Shown here in pieces: positions 47,501 to 62,062 of a stretch of DNA of 64,000 nt. Position 1 is the stretch's first letter; the number at the start of each line of letters is the position of its first letter. A program made the position numbers and the translations under genes. The notes under the pieces are model-generated. The model made no database searches. It worked only from the letters and a program-made list of their open reading frames with translations, and had not been told where the DNA came from. This DNA comes from Rhabdornis inornatus (lineage: Eukaryota > Chordata > Aves > Passeriformes > Rhabdornithidae): positions 52,019 to 116,018 of the forward strand of contig VWZS01003642.1 in assembly GCA_013397075.1 (NCBI GenBank), in the 5' to 3' direction.

Positions 47501-50355
47501 AAAAAAGCCTAGTGCCACCTATCATTGTTAAAATTTCAGACAACATGAACTGGAAGTGACATGTAGCTGAAAGGAACTTCGCAGTGTTTGCTATGAACAC
47601 AATAGAGTTGGCTGTGGCTGTTCAAACAGCTCTCTTCATATCCAAGAGTCAGAAGCATGGATGCACTCATCTGCCAGAGCACATTGAACCCCCCAGGCAA
47701 AACACTGATGCAACAGATATCGTAGGCCCTCAAATAAAAATCAAAAACGTGCCATCTTTGCTGGGTAATTCCAAGCAGGAATAAAGGTATGCAGAAAGAA
47801 CATGCACAACAGAAACAGATTTTACTTTATAAAATGTCAGTGTGGCAACAAAGAGAAGCCTCATAGCTATGGAGAACTGAAAAAAGTAGGCCATAGAACA
47901 GTTTTTCTACAACTGGTAGACATCAGTGAGATACAGACAAATCCATGGAGAACTGCATTCTTAGGTGTGACCAGTTTAAGGAAAGAAGAATTTCAGGCAC
48001 CCAGATCTTACATTTTGGGGATTATAAATCAGAATCACTTCAGCATTTATGTGATATCCCACAGATTAATGAGATTTTTTGGCTGAGAAAAGAGATAAAT
48101 CTACAGTTTATTAGTGATCTGAAAGAGAACAAGCAAATGAAGATCACTGTGAGCCTGGAAAGGCATGTGAATAGTTTTCATGTATTGAAAGCAAAATTGA
48201 AATCAAAATAAAAGCAAAATTTTGAGTGTGTGATATTTACATTTAATATTAAAACAAGTGAAAATTACTTTAAAAGCAAATCACTTGCTTTCCAAAGTGG
48301 CATAATCACCTCTGACAGATAAATCACCAACTTTCCTGATATTCCTAGTAGTGACTGTGTATGGGATACACCTTTAGTGTTCCTGAATGGTTGAAGCGGA
48401 TGTTTATAAATCATATAAACTTGTATTGCTACTAGGTAGCAAGATTTATAATCTCATTCATTTGCTCAAATGTTTGAGATCTTTGCACTCTAAAAAACTC
48501 ATGAAGCAGTGTGCTGCATTGATCTAATGCAAAGTCAACTGATTGCTCACATTTGCCTTAGCTCTTACTTGAATAAAAGCCAGGAATGTGTCTTCAGCAA
48601 GAAAAGAGGAGAAAGATGTTAGATGCTTTGACAGAATTTACCCATTGTATAAAAAGACATTGTTCAAGTAATGCAACTTTTAGATGAAGATGGTAAATCT
48701 TGTTTTGAAGTGTTAATCACAGACACTTCCAAATCACATCTTTAGACAAGCATAAGAAAAACTCATACCGGTACAAGGCCTGAGTGCAGAAAATATTTCA
48801 CTGACACATTTGATATTTAGTGGTATAACATTATCGAACAAGCTTCTTCATAGGGGAGTGAATCCAGGCACATGTTTCTGATCCCATTGTTATGAACAGA
48901 TTTGTCATTCACTCTGGATAGACCAGAGCTTATCTCAGAGTGCTCACTGTCTCAGTGGAATGTTGTGCCATAAGAACCACTGAAAATCCCCAGATTATAT
49001 CATTTTGATAAGTGCCTACTCTGTGGCTAGACTTCTAAAACTTCTTCCTTCTGACGTGGCATCCAGATGATAGCCCAGTTAGACAGATAGACTAAATCCT
49101 GTGTCCATTGATGCATAAACCAAAGCCTCAGGGAAGATGGGTCCAGCCCAGTTATATCACAGAAGTCATCAAAACAGAGATAAGGTCAGAAGTCAGGGGT
49201 GTGTAATAGCAGATCTGGACAAGTATTTAATGATGGCCTGATCCAGAGATAGTTAAAGTCCATGAATAGACTCATGTCGCTTTTGCAGGACTTCAGTAGA
49301 ACTACTAATTAGTTCATATTTTTTCTTCTTCTTAACACAGATGTGATAGAGCTTTCCTATTTTTAACTATTGGTTAAAAGTAAGACAACTCTTCTTAAAC
49401 CCTTTGCTACTTTTAGTCTAACTTCAAAAAATCTGCATTAGTTGTTTGTGAAAATTTCTATTGTTGTAGCTTAGAAATATATGTAAAATTTACTTCATTT
49501 GGTTGCTAATGAAGTGTTAGAATATCACTCCTACTCATATGCTAGCCTAGCTCATATTTATTTTAGTATTAAAATAGCAAAGGAAGTAATATATTTAAAC
49601 CAGCCTTATTTGTCCAACAATGCTGTTTTGCTCCGTGACCAATCATGCTTTTCAGCTAGAAGCTATGTAAAAATGTAAAACCAGGAATAATTAAAAAAAA
49701 CCTATAAAATTGAATGCTGATTCTTTGTTTTGGAGTAAGTAAAAATTTTTCAAATCAAGATGTATCCTGCAGCTAGTGATTGAAGGGCAGTAATTGAATG
49801 CATAAGAATAACCAAATTGAAAGAACATGACTGCACGTCTCTGGCATGCAGTGTCCTTCATTAGAGAACAAGGACATGTTCACTAGAGAACTTCCAAAGG
49901 TTTGTCTCCACCAAGAGGATTTTCTGCTGGTAGACACTTTGTGCTACATGGTGCTCCAAGGCTGACCATGATTTCAGTTTGACTCTGTATCACTGGCAGT
50001 GAGCTTCAACCAAGGCATTAGAGATTTTTCATGGGAAAAATAATAATAAGAGGCACTCCTGTGACTCTTAATTAAGATCGCCAGCTGGAACACACTGTTG
50101 TGGTAACACTGCTAGTCTCCTGGAAGTGTAAAGGACAGACTTTTCTCAAGCAGAAAATGAAATCCTTGCTTGTATACCAGCATGTCTTCTCTCCTCAGTT
50201 ACGTGCTTCAGGGTTAGGCTTTGAAGGCTGTACTACTCGCAAACAGTCTTTTTTTGCAGACAGTAGAAAGAAGTGAGCATCTTCAAGAGAGTTAATCTCT
50301 TTCTAAGGCACGTGGCTAAGACGAGTTTTCTTCTTCAGAAAGAAATTCTCTACTC
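44591..50355. other. Intergenic DNA, nothing recognised
   Basis: AT-rich sequence without recognisable genes. A 13-bp direct repeat (CTTAGATTATAGT, twice) lies at about 46369-46398. Open frames near 45996-46367 and 47584-48211 have no recognisable similarity. Confidence 0.5.
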
Positions 50356-50573
50356 AGAAAGAAACTCTTTATTTTACTGTGAGGGTGGTAAGGCACTGGC
50401 ACAGGTCACCCAGAGAAGTTGTGGATGCCCCATCCTGGAGAGTGTTCAAGGCCAGACTGGATGGTGCCCTGAGCAACCTGGTCTAATTAAATGTGTCTAT
50501 GTCCATGACTGGGGGTTTGGATCTACAGGATCCTTAAGATCACTTCCAGCCCAGGCCATTCATGATTCCATGA
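50356..50573 (+). mobile_element. CR1 LINE, 3' fragment
   Basis: Contains GAGGGTGGTAAGGCACTGGC, CCCAGAGAAGTTGTGGATGCC, GTTCAAGGCCAGACTGGATG, GAGCAACCTGGTCTA and a 3' end CCATTCATGATTCCATGA. This is the 3' UTR of avian CR1, in plus orientation and 5'-truncated. The left edge is uncertain: an AGAAAGAAA-CTCT motif is repeated just upstream (about 50336-50370). Confidence 0.93.
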
Positions 50574-53500
50574 AGTAATCTTATTTTTCAGATTTGCCTA
50601 CAAGGGAAGCCAGGGTGAGTTGTGACCAAGTTTAAATTTTTTGAAACTTTAATTTCTTCAGTTGAATAAGGTGAATCCCATATAAAGTGGGGGAGACAAA
50701 AGCCATTAGTGTGTTTAGGACATATAGGGTAGTGGAATGTAAAGGGGTAATGTGGCTGGGGGATTTGTGCAGATTTAATCTGAGTCTTTAACATGATTAA
50801 ATAGACTCCTCTGGTTTCCAATGTGAATGTAAACAGACCAAAGCAAGGAGGACCTTCACCTTTAAACAACCCTCCTCATATATCAGCATTTGGGTTAATG
50901 ACTGGTGTCACTCATGGGCTGTCACAGTTGTGTTTTCTTTCTTATCAGAAAGTGCCTATAAACCCAGTTTGCTTGCACATGCACAGATTAGCCCACAGGA
51001 GTTGCTGATGACTCTCTTCTTCATTTTTTGTGGATATGAAGTAGTGAGCAGCACAAGCAGATTCTTTCCCAGCATGCCTGTCTAGGCTGAGAGACTTTCT
51101 CCTCCTCCTCTTGGAGCCCTTTCTTTGTTTAGGCAATTTCTTTGTGTGACTAATCTCCAACATGCTTCATCTACTTCCCATTCTCCTGCCTGCAGCCCAA
51201 GGCAATTACCTCAACCCAGCTGGGATAAAGAAAGCAGAGGTTCTTTAACCAATGGAACAGCTTAGTAATGATCACATTTCTTCTGAAATAAATGATTGTT
51301 TATATAATATTAACCCTCCGGCCAAAAATTAAGTCTGGATAGTGCAAAGAGGGATCCCATGAAAAAAAGTAAATGCCTTGTATTCTGTTTAGTAAACAGT
51401 AGAATATCCAAATATTTATACATCTCTTATTATGTTGCTTTTAATCTTACTAAAAAGACCTTTAAAATGGAGAGTAAGCCTCATTTCAGTGAAATGATCA
51501 CATAGAATTAATTAGTGAAGAAATAAACACAGCTCTTCCATGGCCACTGGGAACAAATACATCAAGAGCACTTCAATGCTGGTATATAATCTTTTTCCTA
51601 GGCAAGAAGATCTCAGTGTAAAAGGGGCTGGAATAAACAAACAAACAAAAAAGATTAGTTTTCTTTATCCTGAAGAATATTTTCATTGCTAAGACTGGCC
51701 AATGATGTCAGAAGGCAACATTCAGGACACCACTAGCTTGTCCATAACTAAATCATTCATCTGTGATTTGTGCCAGGGAGAAGAAAGCTTGAAATTAGTT
51801 GTTGAGTTGTGTAGTAAATTATTAAAATAAACAGCAATCAGGTAATCTTCATTTTTTCTGATATTCTCTGCAATCAATACCTTAATATTAGTGCTGGATA
51901 CCTTTTAATAGGTTTTTCTTCTCTTAATTCATTCATATTGAAAAATAAATAGATGCAGAGACAGACCTTAAGTTACAGTCTTCTCACAGTGTTTAAATTA
52001 GCTTTAAATGGTCCTTGCTTGAAGCTGGAAGAGAAAGGACTTGGGCTGTGAACTTTTGAAATATGACACTTTAAGGGAAACTGAACTTCAGAATCATAAG
52101 TTGGATTGAGTTTCAGCATTCCAAGTCCTGTCATGTGGAACCAATTTAATGGCCTAAACCTCAGAAGGGGGCCAAAGGCAGAGCACCAGCGGAGGTGACT
52201 GCTGTCTCTGGTAGTTAGGTTTAATAAGGGAAAAGTCTCATTGTTAAAGTTGCATGTTCTGTGTGATTTTTGTCTACTGGCAGAAGTCCAGTGTAATAAA
52301 GCTATGAAATGGCCTGGTTATAGTTAGATGCCAGAGTGCTTATTTCTAGAAGACATGTTTTATTACATGACATTTTAATCTCCACAATCTTCTCATTGGA
52401 ATGATATCCTCCCCCACTCGCTTTCATATTTAATCCTGAGGACCCTTTCTAGGGATTTCTAAAAGTGGAAGCAGGGGAGGAATCACAGCTGGAAGAAAAC
52501 ATACTGCTGCACATGTGAGGAAATGCATGAAAGATGGAGAAAGAGAGTGTTCACTGTTGAGCAATTTCCATGATTTGTCAGGACAGGGTAGTCACAGTTT
52601 GATTTGTCCTTTGAGGTACACAGGGTATTGGATTTTCATGCAGCTGAGGAGAGACTCCTTTAAAAAAGACGGCCTTGTAATTCAGAAACGCCTGGTCACT
52701 GCTACATGCAGTAGTCCTAGATTATATTAACTTCTGACTAGACTATTATAAAATCACATTTTTTTTTATCTTTGCTGAATTAGAGGTTTTAGCTGAAGAA
52801 AAATGAGCCAAGCTCATCCTCTTAAAATATAGTTTCAAAAGGGAGCAGATTGTCAGGTATCCTCTCAATGGCTAGAGGATTTTGTTTGGTGGATTCCTGC
52901 CTTTGCTGTTTTCAGGAAATTCAAATCCCTGTTCCCCATGAAAATGGCAAAGTTGTTACTCAAACTCTTTAATATTGTATCATTGCAACAGCTTCATATG
53001 ATAAAATTATTGAGAAGATTAAATCAGGGATATACCTGAGTGCTCTGGGAGATCATACAATGGCATTCCAGAAAGGAGTGTTTTCATGCCCAGAGCTGTC
53101 TTTGGGTGCAGGAAAGCAAAGGTAGCCTGATGTGTACAAATGTTTCCTATAGTAAGGAAACATGTTAAAGTGACTGAGTAGCCCGTATTTTCTTAATTTT
53201 TTTCTGTCCTGAGGAAGTAGAAGATCTTATTGTGGTGACACAGGAACACAGAGATGTGGCAAGAGTGGAATTCAACAACAGAGATGTGTGGTGAGTGGAA
53301 TTTTCAGGTTTAAGGAAAAGACTTGTCTTTCATAGAATCTTTAAAAGGCAACAGTACTGCAAAATCCAGTGTAAAGCTTCAGATTTGAAGCTAGAAAATC
53401 TCAATCTAGAAATAAAGCTCACCTTTTTTTTAGTAGAGTGTTAGTGAAGAGGTTTTTTCATCTTTGCAATCATGGTTAGTAACAGTAATGCATTCATAAA

Positions 53501-56500
53501 AAATATGTGTTTTTTCTTTGTTCTGTTCAAGTGATCTTTTCTTGCCTTTAAATCTCTACATTTAGGACTAAAGGGTGAAAATTTACAGCATTATGATTGC
53601 TGAGGTTCTGCTTAGTGCTAATGGAATGCACAGGTTTAGACATAACAGCAAGTAAATCTTGCTCTAAAAGCCACCTTTTCTTCTCTTTTGATTAACTTGA
53701 GCATCTGGAACATTATACTAACAATAGTACTGTGTTACTTATCATAGTTGTTTGCTCTACAGGAGCAAGTAATTCCTGTTATTAAAGTCTCGGGAAAACT
53801 CAGCAGGAAATGGGATAATGGCATTCATGTCATTAGAAGTCTAGTGGAGAGGAATGAAGATGAAAATAATAAAATCCCAGCACGAGGGTTTTTCGAAAAC
53901 TGGAGGAATTATCACTTTTGGTTAAAAGTCCCTTCATCAAAATGTAATTGCTTTGCTAAGCACACAAACCCGTTTGTCTTTATATTCTGGTAGAGGATGA
54001 CAGATTCATGTTTTAAAGATGTTAGTAGCAGTCAATTTTGCTTGAGCTTGAATGGGTGCTTACGCACTTTTTTGGTGATTGCTGAAAACTAACTGGGTTA
54101 TAACAAACCTATTTTGGCATTGAGATTACAAGTTTGTAATATATTTGTTGGTTGCTTTTCCAATGAGAAAAGTGGGGAAAACTTGTAACATCTGGCACCC
54201 TTTAAAACAAGCCTACGAAGATGAAATCTTTTTAACACCAGGTGGAACTGCATGACTTAGAAGATTAAGCAAAATGCTTATAGTAGTCAAAGCACTTATC
54301 CCCTGAGCGTAAGACATAAGCATGTGGCTAATGCTGGTCTCAGAAGGATATGGAGTCCTTTGCGGGTACAGAAAGTAGCCACATGTTGAAAAACAGCAGA
54401 GAAGGGCTTGCTGCTCTGTTATGTTTGTCTTAACATTGGGCAACCTTGAACTACGTTTCTCCCTCATCCAGGGAAAAAAAGCATGCATCTAAACCAAAAG
54501 CTTTGTAATGCTGTAACAAGTATAACTTTGTGTAATTTCAGAGCCCTGTTACTCTCTGCTTATCAGGGTCGTCGTGACACATGGTTGAACCCCTGGTTCT
54601 GAGGCTACAATGCCATGCATTATGGTGGGGAAATTAACACTGGAAAATGAAATGTTGGGGAATTTAAAAGCCTTCTACATTAAATGGGCAAGTTCCATTT
54701 CCTTCGAGTTGTAAACACTCTTTGAGCAAAGAGCTATGTTCCAGCACACAGTTTTCAAAGCAAAACCCTGACCTGACTGAAGTCTGTGGGAGGCCTGCCA
54801 TGAAGGTCACTGCAGACGAGGCTGGGAGTTCTCATTAAAGAAGAGCGGCTTGAGTCCTGCTGTCCCCCAGAAACTTTCTTCCTTGTTCTGGAAAAACCCA
54901 CTTATCCCTGATGGCTTATTCAGCTTGTAAATCTGTAAATAGGCAGCAGGTATTTGCTGCTGATATTAAAAACAGAATGTCCTCTCTGCTTATGTGTGTG
55001 CATGTGTGTGTGCTTGTGTGATCTGAGAAACAGACTGTCACTGGGTCAGGACTCCCACAGACAGGGCATGCTGAGGGATGATCCAAAGGACCCCCTCTTC
55101 TACAGATCATGAGCTGCTGGCATATACTGATCTACTTCTCAACAGCAACTGCTTAAAAACACAATTGAAAGATAAACATGTCACCAGCATATCAAACCTG
55201 AACATGTCTAGAGTAGTACTTCTCAGCCTGTGGACTTCAAAACTGTGGGGGACTGGAGTCTGCTTTTAAAGGGTCAATGAAATGTGACAAAAGAAAGCAA
55301 ATCTGTAAATGCTTTATAACAATCAGTGTTGGAGAAATTGGTCTGTCTTCCCACTGGGAATGCTTCTGGCATTCATATGTTGGAAGGATATTGAAAGCTA
55401 CTGAACTAGGAGACAAAGAGATAAGAAAGCAAAGATTAATAATGTGTTTCAGAAAATATTCAAGCATGAATATTTTACTCCTCAAACCATGTGTTAACCT
55501 AGGATAGAGAGCATAAAAAATCTAAGTGTCTTTTCATTTGACAGGAAAGCCAAATTTTTTCAAAGCTATGTCTTTGTGGCAGAGCAGTTGTCCTTTTCTA
55601 GATTGGTAGGGTTATTATTATGCAATTTTCTGTGTCTCTCTAAAGAAAACAGCCCAGCAAATGTTTTGTCTCATTTCACATATTTTCACAACTGTAATTA
55701 TATGCATGGTAGCACTGCAAGTAGTTATGTTTGGTTCTTTCTTTTTATATGAATATACACAGATCTTCCAGAAAGAGTGCCCTGGTTTTATGCAAGAGTG
55801 TAATTTCTTTGTAAGGAATGGAGATGGTTTCTCCCATTTAACCTACCTGTTTCCTTGCCATCCTTCTAACAGAGCAGACTGTAGCAGTTACCGAGCCTCG
55901 AAGAAAATCTCTCCAGTACAGGCCAAACACTGCAATTTATCTGATGCCTTGGTCTCCTTTTCAACATATATTTTGGTGATACTGACCTCTTTTATTTTTT
56001 TTATGGTTTCTCTTAAAATGAATTTGCAGGGTATTTGCAATATGTTGTCTGTCAGGAATTTTTGGCTTTCTAGTTGCCTTTTGAATAAACTGCTTTTTGG
56101 TGTATCTTATGGAATTCTTCCTTCCTTTTCCTAGGTACACACAGTGAGAAGATCCTTGCAGGTAGCACAAACTGTTTTCAGCTCCATTTCTTACTGAGTG
56201 ACCCATGTTTCCTTTCACAGGCAGAGTCATACAGTCAGACCCTGTTTTCTAAACAAATGCTGTGAAACCTGGGGAAGGACCACATGTGTTTTGACTAGAG
56301 AACTGTATTTTCTGAGAGGCAATTGCAGAGGCAATTTTTTGTGTTCACAGGAATGCAAATACAGTTCACTGGGTGTAGAAAATGTATTTTCATAGAGGTT
56401 GGATACTGCTGGCACCAGTGTCACTCCTACAGATAAGGGAACGTGAACACTGCTTGAAGCTCAGTGAAAAACCATCCATCCAGAGGAACAGCACATTTAA

Positions 56501-59500
56501 AAGCACTTGGATGGAGATGACAAGACACACATTTCTAGAACAGATCTGTTAGAACAGATACAGGACAACTCTGTATATGGGCAACCTTTGGGTCTTATTC
56601 TTAGACCTTTTGAGATGGGTGATATGTATATTAAAATAATTGTACCATATATCTGAGGAGCATAAACATGATAACATACTCTGCAATGTAAACATGAACT
56701 GATAGTTGTTCAATATTCAGTATTTGTTTTAAATGGCCTGTTGGTTGTTCGGACAGATTAAGATTGCAGAGCTAAGTCATTTGTCCTCATATCCGAGACA
56801 GATGGGAGTGAGAAGGGTGCAGAGTGGCTTCATATCACTATTTTATTCCGTTCTGTTTCCTTTCCAGGCACACAGCTCAGCTCTAACCTGATATGCCCTC
56901 CCATTTGGGATCAGGACCTGCTGTAGACAGCTCACCAACAATTTTTCGCATAAAGAAAGATTTGGATATATGTAATTCTCCCTTTAAAAATTCAGTGAGT
57001 TACTCATGTATTCCCATTTTTGTGAGGTATGATGTTTGGCAGAATTCATGATCTGTAGAGGACTGAAATGATGGAAAAAGTTATAATGGAAACAGGATTT
57101 GCTTCTTTCTTTTTTGCTGTTCCTTCTCTGAATATGTTTACTTACTTCTTTGTATTTGAGTGGTATAAGAGGAATTTTAGAGAGTTTTCATCCAAAGCTT
57201 AAATACCATCAGCAAAATCCTTGACTGCCAGCAAAATGCCTTGCTTTCATAACAGAAAGGTGCTAGACTATCAAATAGAAGGCTGAAATCTTGAACCATC
57301 TTTCTTCCCAACAAGTCCTATTATTAGCTGACATAATACATATGGAGCTCAGCCTGCACTGAAAGAAAAGTATTCATATGCAGAGAAAAATCCCTCCTCA
57401 AAGTAGATTCTTATCAAGAGCAACGTGTTTCTTGAACTCTAAAGTAACTAAAATGAGAAAGGCAGATTACATCTTCACCTGTTCTTGTTCTCACCAATCA
57501 CCCTTCATGTCCTTGGGAAGATTTTAAGAATGAGTAGGGAACCAGTTTGTTCTCACACCTTTTCGATGGTGCATTCGATGTATAATTTAGGGATTTTTCA
57601 TAGATATCAGCACCTTGGATACAAGCTCTGATTTAGCCTTGATAATCAATCATTCTTCACAAGGTGAAACTGAGACCAAATCTTGGCACTACTCACCTGA
57701 GTGAGGATAGTTGGACACTTTTCTTTATATTGAAGATAGCATGAATAAAATATCTCAGGTGTAGGTAGTCAGCTGTAGATGGCCAGAGCTACAACCTTTG
57801 GGAACCAGGTGCCTTTCCTGTGAGCTTCTTTGGAAGAGCAGCTGGGTACACAAGAGCTCTCCACTCAAAACAAGGAGAGAATACCTGGAAAAAGACATTC
57901 CTACCACTGGTCCATTTTAAGAATTGATTTTTAAACATTGCACTTATTTTCAAAGCATAACATAGAAAGGCTCACATATAACATAGAAATATCTGAAAAA
58001 ATGGTTCTGACAAATTCCTTTTCCAGAAAATTGCGCGAGCACCAACACCACCTTTAGCATTTTTTCAAATGTCAGCCTTCCTCTCTCGAATTACAGTTTT
58101 CAAGGTGACAAGTTCTACTACATTTTGCTCTCAACACAAAGCTTTAAACCATGTGGCTTCATACCAGAGGAAGCTTTACTTTGTGTGCAGGACTGCAGCA
58201 GGATGCTCTTATTTGTGCTAATATGTGCACACTTGACAAAACCTGAGGGCAAAAGAACTCCAAACATTCATTAAGGCACTGCTAAACGGAAATCAAACAC
58301 AGGCTGTCTAGTACAAGTTTTTAATAAGTATTTTCAACAGATGTTGGGAGGCAAAAAGTGCTTCTCTTCTGTAAGAACTGGTTCTTGACCACTGGAAAAG
58401 CCATTTCACCTAGGAAAAAGGGCAATACCTGAAACCCACTCTTACTGAGAGAATTTTTAAAAACAGATGCAAAAAAATATGATCTTTAGAGCAAAGTCTT
58501 GCAAGATACAGAGGAGTTTTCTAATGGAATAAGGACAGGATGTCTAAAAGAGAAAAATGAAAGATGTTTTTCAATCTTATGTTTAATTGTGTCTGGTTTA
58601 GTTTGTGACTTCCTAAAGTTTTATACTCTCGTACTTTAAGGAGAGGGAAATTTGCCTAAACTATGCCTTTGTATTCACTATTTCTCTAGTGAGTTTACTA
58701 ATGCCTTATTTTTGTGACACCTGGAATGGAATTTAAATTATAGTGAACTCTGTAAGGAGAGAAATAGCTAAAGGAGTTCTACCAATATTTTGCACACTTA
58801 GCAGCAAGTCTGATTGTTTAAGAAAGTGACATGGCCATTTCCAGCCCTGAAAGGAGGTGGTTTCTTCAGAATTTCCCTGAAGAAATTAGAGGAATTAGCG
58901 TATTTGTCATTTCATATTTGAGAAGACTCTTTGTGCATGCTATGCCCCAGCTGGGTGGGTGCAGTGAGGAAGCACTCATGGCAACACACTGCATGTCTAT
59001 CTTTCACTCAGCTTGCCTGTGCCTGTCTTGTGGCTGTGTACTCTGCTGCTTTAGTGAAAAGTAATCCTGATTTTTTAAGGTGTGAGTTTAGAATACGGTT
59101 CTCTAAACATAGCTATATAAAGTCTGTAAAGAATGACCTACAAACTTGTTTTCTGCCTCACAAAGTGGTTAGAGTAGTAGACACAGCTTTTGAGCCACCA
59201 TGGTTTCAGCTTCAATAAATCAGCTGATGAAACAAGTCTAGGAACAAAGCTAAAAAATGTACAGAAAAGTGTGGCTAAAGTCTTCTTTTTCATCACGCCA
59301 AAGGCTTTTTGATCTTGTGTTGGAAATCATCAGTTTCAAACACAAGTTTTGTGGTAACGATCTGTTTAGAATTTCCCCCTTCTGTTATTTTCCTTGGTGA
59401 AAAGAAAAAAAAAAGAGTAGTTTAAATGTCTGGGCTTCACAATCCAGGGAAAAATGAAAACTCCAGGAAAAACGCAGTTCAAGGTTGGCAAGGGTGGAAA

Positions 59501-61805
59501 AACAAACAAGGAAAGCCCTGTGGGAATGAGTGAGGCAATAGGCAAACTTCATAGTGTGCAGAAGAAAGGCAGATTTAAAATTAAAATGCTTACCAGGTGA
59601 TTGAGATATTTTGCCTGAAAGTTTCAATAAACATGCCCACTGAAGAGTATCAGCTGTGTCTACATTGGCTGGTGTGAAACAAAGAAACATCTGTTATGTA
59701 TATGTTTTGGACACTTTGGAAAGCTTGGAGCCAAGACTGAGGGTCAAGAATGCTATATATATAGATATATGAAATGCGTTTCTCAAATGTAAGCAGGGCT
59801 AATGTTCTGGTTCTTTGATAATATCCCCTGCAGTGAAATTGCCACCAAGAGTGAGTTTGTAGTGCCTTCCCTCTGCATACTCAAAAGTACAACATGGGTC
59901 TGTGCAAAGCCAGCCTAGTAAAAACAGAAGATCCTAGCCAGCCACAAGCACAGCATACCAAGCAAAGTAGAAGGTACACACTTACCTTTGGACTCCACTT
60001 AGAATAAAAACTACAAAAGCTATGTCTTCAGCTCCATAAAACCTGAGACTGTAACAATCATGATTATTTTCCCTAGAAAATAAGCACAAATTGGTTGCAT
60101 ATAGTTAACATCTCTTTGCTCTGTTTGAAAAAATAACAAGATGGATGCACACTCACATGGATAGGGTTTCATGCTGTTTGCAATATTCTGCATTTTGTAT
60201 ACCTTGTTTTGTGTCTTCTCATTCAGCCAGCTCTATATCCACTGACTTGAAAATAGTGAGAAATAATTAGATTGGAGGAAGAAAAGAAAATACAGTATTT
60301 ATTTTTTCTAATAAGTATTTAGCCTGGATGATACTCAATCTGGCTTTGTCAGTCAACACACATCAAAATATTTTTTAACAAAGTTACATTGGACAGGTTG
60401 ATGAACCGAAATGAAAGGCCTGCAGTGAGACAATGAGATTTTCTTGGCAAGCTTTGTGTCAAGCTTGTATTAATGGCATAGCAGAGAAGGAGTTCAGGAA
60501 AATGAAAACATCAAGGGGAAACAGGAAGATTTAGGGAACTGTAGGATGGCTGGTTAATGAGCCACCATATGTGCTTGCACACAGCAAAGCCAGTTTTGTG
60601 CTGCAAAGGTGAAAAGGAGAGCATATTGTTAAAAGCAGAGATGAACAGAGAAAAGTATGATTCCCTAAGCAGTAAACCTCAGATAGTTCTACCACCTTTT
60701 CTTCTGAGGTGTCAGGGCAAAAGGTTAATAGCAGAGGACAGTGTGAGTGCAGAGCACTTGGAGAATCCTCAGTCAGTCTTAATTATTTCCACAGGCCTAT
60801 CTCACCATGGAAAGCCCAAAACTGCTAATAGACACTGCCTTCAGAAGCCATTACCCAAATCTGACTGGCATCTTCTTACCCAGCATGACTTGCCAACAGT
60901 GACATGTTCAGGAATGATGGAAATAGATGGCAGTGTAGTAAGGGATAGTGTCTAAGTGAGGCATTTAATCTGTAAAACACTGAAAAGAGGGGAAATAATC
61001 CAAATCTTAATCTGTGCAATGATTCATGTGAATGACATCTGCTCTGTCTGGCTCTGAGGCCAAGATAATTAATCTGTGGAGAAGAGGTTTCGCTGCACAG
61101 CTTGACAAAAATCTTAGGGTAATAATGTCAACATTAAACAAAATGGTTCTTATAGGATAACCTTTTACCTGAAAGGCAGTATGATCTGTGGCTGCTCAGC
61201 TACAAGCTAGCTTCTTATCTAAAAAAGGAAGAAATCTGTGTTTCCCATAGGAATCACTTTACTGTGGAAGCTCCTCCTCTATTTTAACAAATGTGTTTGC
61301 TACATGCTTGCAGATGTCTTTGAAAATGCATTTTCTCCCTGAGAATCAGAGGGATCAGGAGCATAAGGAAAGAGCATATGGTAAAATCTTAGCCCCAGGG
61401 GTATGCAGATTGGACTTTGCTCTGCATTTTTTATGATATGCGATTCTTCCCATGGAAATAAGTTGGACTTAGGAGAAAGGTTTTGTATTAAAATTTCAGA
61501 ACAGAGAATGTTCTGAAAAACAACTACTTTTTCAGGAAATTAATATTGCCTTCCCCAGTACCTATCTGGGAAGTCCTTGACTACGGTGCTGAAAAAGGTC
61601 TTATTTCTTGGAAACGTAGGAGAAAGATCAGAGAATTAGACAAATATATACTGAGGAAACAGAAGTAGTTGGAAGAAGGTTTATCTATGGAGAAGCTCCC
61701 TCTGCCTGGCAGAAAAGTGAAAACACATCTGTCCCAAATTTTCTACTGTAAAGACTGATAGAAAAAATTTGTTACTGTCTCATCAAATAACATTCACCAG
61801 TTTGG
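50574..61805. other. Intergenic DNA, no gene recognised
   Basis: About 11 kb of AT-rich sequence. It contains a short CAAA run near 51632-51648, a partial 29-bp direct repeat at about 53246-53303, a TG-rich microsatellite at 54991-55020 and a TA-rich run at 59753-59770. A hydrophobic 157-codon frame at 55661-56134 does not resemble a known protein. Confidence 0.5.
54991..55020. repeat. Interrupted TG microsatellite
   Basis: TG dinucleotides broken by CA and CT interruptions over 30 bases. Confidence 0.8.
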
Positions 61806-62062
61806 TTTTTTTTTTAACAATAAGTCTTTGATTTTTGATACAATTTGAACAGGCGCTGTTGCTCAAGACCTCAGCATAGCCATCAGCCTTCTGAGCCTCA
61901 AAATCCTGGAGGGGGCAAAGGCACTCCTACAGCACCACTGCTCCGCACACTGGAGTCCACAAGAGATTCAGGCATTTGGAGGAGGAGGCCAGCACCTTCA
62001 GGGTCATAACCACCCAAATCAAAGGCTTCAGGCATGGAGGAGGACAGCACCTTTCCATGTAC
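61806..62062 (-). pseudogene. Candidate retro-copy or coding remnant, unidentified
   Basis: A GC-rich island in AT-rich DNA. On the minus strand a frame open from about 62062 reads through GKVLSSSMPEAFDLGGYDPE, GAGLLLQMPESLVDSS and VPLPPPGF to a TGA at 61898-61900. About 80 bases later the minus strand ends in ten A (T run at 61806-61815 on plus), as a processed mRNA copy would. No AATAAA precedes the A run, no parent gene was recognised, and no target duplication was identified. The segment includes a 60-bp internal repeat. It could equally be a decayed minisatellite or an unknown repeat. Confidence 0.3.
61967..62053. repeat. 60-bp-period direct repeat, about 1.5 copies
   Basis: TTCAGGCAT...GGAGGAGGA...CAGCACCTT occurs at 61967-61998 and, with small deletions, at 62027-62053; start-to-start distance is exactly 60. 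A more diverged third copy may begin near 61907. The period is a multiple of three and the minus-strand frame stays open through it, giving MPEAF and MPESL as the repeated words. Confidence 0.65.

Noticed and set aside
55661..56134. 157-codon frame with hydrophobic segments and several cysteines, suggestive of a small membrane protein
   Set aside because: No recognisable family, no splice sites or promoter, and T-rich DNA yields hydrophobic translations by chance.
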